Positions 13,901 through 15,007 of a stretch of 15,007 nt of DNA are shown one piece after another. The stretch lies in contig DJVZ01000041.1 in assembly GCA_002441395.1 (NCBI GenBank), forward strand, positions 84,141 to 99,147, read 5' to 3'. The notes beneath the pieces are model-generated. The model ran no database searches. It was not told the origin of the DNA and worked only from the letters and a program-made list of their open reading frames with translations. Position numbers and translations under genes: made by a program. Numbering within the stretch: the first letter of the stretch is position 1; each line of letters begins with the position of its first letter. Source of the stretch: Spirochaetaceae bacterium UBA6243 (lineage in GTDB: Bacteria; Spirochaetota; Spirochaetia; Treponematales; Rectinemataceae).

Positions 13901-13901
13901 C

Positions 13902-14351
13902 ATGTTTCAGGTTCCCACAAAAACGCAATATGCGATCCGCGCGCTCGTGCATCTTGTGCGCACAAAGTCCGCGAGCGTCGCGAGCATCGCTGAAGCCGAG
14001 CATATTCCCTTCAAGTATCTTGAAGCGATATTCGGTCAGCTCAAAAGTGCCGGCCTGCTTATCGCTGACAGAGGGCGCAGCGGAGGATACAGGCTTGCGA
14101 AAGCTCCCTCCCTGATTTCCATGAGTGAAGTGGTGAGAGCCACAGAAGGTGAAATCAGGCCTGTAGAATGCCTCGACAACGCGACACTTTGCATTGTTTC
14201 CGAAGGCTGTCTGCCGAGGCGCTTCTGGCTGGGGCTGAAGCGCACCGTCGACGCATATCTTGAGTCAGTGACGCTCGCAGAGATCGCAGAGCCTGGCTTT
14301 TCGGCGGCGGAAGAGCTTGCCCGGGAAGAGACTGTCGTCGCCAGAGACTAG
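13902..14351 (+). CDS. Rrf2-family transcriptional regulator, IscR-like
   Basis: A 149-residue winged-helix repressor of the Rrf2 family. IscR-type members sense Fe-S cluster status through a [2Fe-2S] cluster and control cluster-assembly genes. Seen: an N-terminal helix-turn-helix (about 7-55; TQYAIRALVHL, then IAEAEHIPFKYLEAIFGQL), the wing GRSGGYRLAK (58-67), the dimerisation helix, and three cysteines C90, C97 and C103. IscR has C92, C98, C104 and H107; here the first gap is one residue longer and the position of the histidine is arginine (R106), so the fourth ligand differs or is missing. The C-terminal tail is short and acidic. AGGA lies 7 nt before the start. It sits 15 bp upstream of a cysteine desulfurase start in the same direction, the usual place for a cluster-assembly regulator. 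Cysteine-metabolism control (CymR-like) is an alternative. Confidence 0.88.
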   Translation: MFQVPTKTQYAIRALVHLVRTKSASVASIAEAEHIPFKYLEAIFGQLKSAGLLIADRGRSGGYRLAKAPSLISMSEVVRATEGEIRPVECLDNATLCIVSEGCLPRRFWLGLKRTVDAYLESVTLAEIAEPGFSAAEELAREETVVARD

Positions 14352-14353
14352 AG

Positions 14354-14358
14354 AGGAG
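14354..14358 (+). promoter_or_regulatory. Ribosome-binding site that decides the cysteine desulfurase start
   Basis: AGGAG-type purines at 14353-14358 are 8 nt from the ATG at 14367 but only 2 nt from the ATG at 14361. The second ATG, giving MNTRYVYMDYNATTP, is therefore preferred. Confidence 0.6.
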
Positions 14359-14366
14359 AGATGCGC

Positions 14367-15007
14367 ATGAACACTCGCTATGTATATATGGATTACAACG
14401 CGACGACGCCCTTGAGGCCGGAAGTCCGAGATCTCATGGTGAAATCTCTCGATATCTATGGCAACGCATCGAGCATGCACGAACTGGGCCGCAAAGCTCG
14501 CGCGGAAATCGAGGGGGCGAGGGCGAATGTCGCTGCGCTCATTGGGACCAAAGATCCCTCGACCGTATATTTTACTTCTGGCGGTTCCGAATCCAACAAT
14601 ACGGTCTTCAATACAATGTTTCTGAGAGGAAGAAACCAGACCAGGCACAAGATAATCACGACAGCCATTGAACATCCCTGTGTGCTCAACGCGGCGGCTC
14701 ATCTTCGGGACGAAGGCTTTCCGGTGGTATTCCTCCCTGTCGATCGCGATGGACGTATCGATATGGATGCATATCGAGCCGAACTGGGGCCCGATGTACT
14801 TTTAGTTTCTGTGATGGCCGCGAACAATGAGATCGGCACTATCGAGGATGTCGGCGAGATCGCAAGGCTTGCAAAGGCGCAGGGAGCCTTCGTCCATACC
14901 GACGCGACGCAAGCCGTGGGGAAAATCCCTGTTTCTGTCGAGGATTGGAATGTCGATTACTTGACCCTCTCCTGCCATAAGATTTATGGCCCCAAGGGCA
15001 TCGGCGC
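14367..15007 (+). CDS. Cysteine desulfurase, NifS/IscS type (3' end outside window)
   Basis: A PLP-dependent enzyme that removes sulfur from L-cysteine and passes it as persulfide to Fe-S cluster scaffolds or tRNA-thiolation proteins. The first 213 residues are visible out of about 390-400. Seen: YMDYNATTPL near the N-terminus; GNASSMHELGRKAR; the FTSGGSESNN phosphate-binding loop; AIEHPCVLN with the PLP-stacking histidine; VMAANNEIGTI; HTDATQAVGKIPV with the PLP-ring aspartate; and SCHKIYGPKG with the Schiff-base lysine. The window ends before the catalytic-cysteine loop, so the IscS/NifS class cannot be refined. SSMHELGR is typical of class I (NifS/IscS), not SufS. It is 15 nt downstream of the Rrf2 gene and presumably co-transcribed. 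An ATG at 14361 is the alternative start. Confidence 0.93.
   Translation, partial: MNTRYVYMDYNATTPLRPEVRDLMVKSLDIYGNASSMHELGRKARAEIEGARANVAALIGTKDPSTVYFTSGGSESNNTVFNTMFLRGRNQTRHKIITTAIEHPCVLNAAAHLRDEGFPVVFLPVDRDGRIDMDAYRAELGPDVLLVSVMAANNEIGTIEDVGEIARLAKAQGAFVHTDATQAVGKIPVSVEDWNVDYLTLSCHKIYGPKGIG

Noticed and set aside
1..15007. CRISPR arrays, insertion sequences, tRNA or rRNA genes, toxin-antitoxin or phage-defence modules.
   Set aside because: No regularly spaced repeats, transposase motifs, terminal inverted repeats, cloverleaf-like segments or defence protein motifs were seen; the genes are ordinary chromosomal functions.

Overview
The window is a compact, chromosomal, bacterial housekeeping region of mixed-strand genes. 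There are no insertion sequences, phage genes, CRISPR arrays, tRNAs or rRNAs that I can see, and no gene-free stretch longer than about 140 bases. Base composition and codon use look uniform, with moderately high GC. The MurE P-loop variant (GTEGKST), the isolated MEMO1-family gene and the membrane protein with a degenerate GGDEF-like domain suggest a Spirochaetota (Treponema/Spirochaeta-like) genome. That assignment is inference at moderate confidence; no 16S or other marker is present.

Layout. (1) 1-1196, minus: the first 398 residues of MurE, cut by the window start. (2) 1336-1716, plus: QueD, divergent from murE and overlapping the next gene tail to tail. (3) 1713-5416, minus: a two-gene operon of a DEAD-box RNA helicase and, translationally coupled after it, an 828-residue radical SAM protein of unknown function. 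(4) 5504-6433, plus: RNase Z, divergent from the helicase, with a 14-bp perfect palindrome between them. (5) 6506-7987, minus: a two-pass membrane protein with a long acidic linker and a degenerate GGDEF-like domain. (6) 8105-8956, plus: a MEMO1/AmmeMemoRadiSam-B protein. (7) 8960-10435, minus: MurD. (8) 10548-13840, plus: a coupled pair encoding a 707-residue flavin/iron-sulfur electron-transfer protein and a D-amino-acid-oxidase-type FAD dehydrogenase. (9) 13902 to the window end, plus: an IscR-like Rrf2 regulator and a cysteine desulfurase, cut at its 3' end.

How the genes relate. MurE and MurD are cytoplasmic peptidoglycan-precursor ligases, encoded here as separate units rather than in one cell-wall cluster. 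RNase Z, the helicase and QueD all belong to RNA maturation or modification, which makes RNA a reasonable but unproven context for the coupled radical SAM protein. The right end is dominated by iron-sulfur biology: an oxidoreductase with motifs for two [2Fe-2S] and two [4Fe-4S] clusters, followed immediately by a likely Fe-S-sensing repressor and a cysteine desulfurase that would supply sulfur for such clusters.

Several promoter-like sequences lie so close to the start codon (rnz, the 707-residue oxidoreductase, perhaps murE) that the transcripts would have little or no leader, and these genes lack a clear Shine-Dalgarno sequence. The most unusual items are the multi-cofactor oxidoreductase, the helicase-coupled radical SAM protein, the degenerate GGDEF membrane protein and the palindromic operator candidates. 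I see no convincing defence, mobile or wholly novel multi-gene system.
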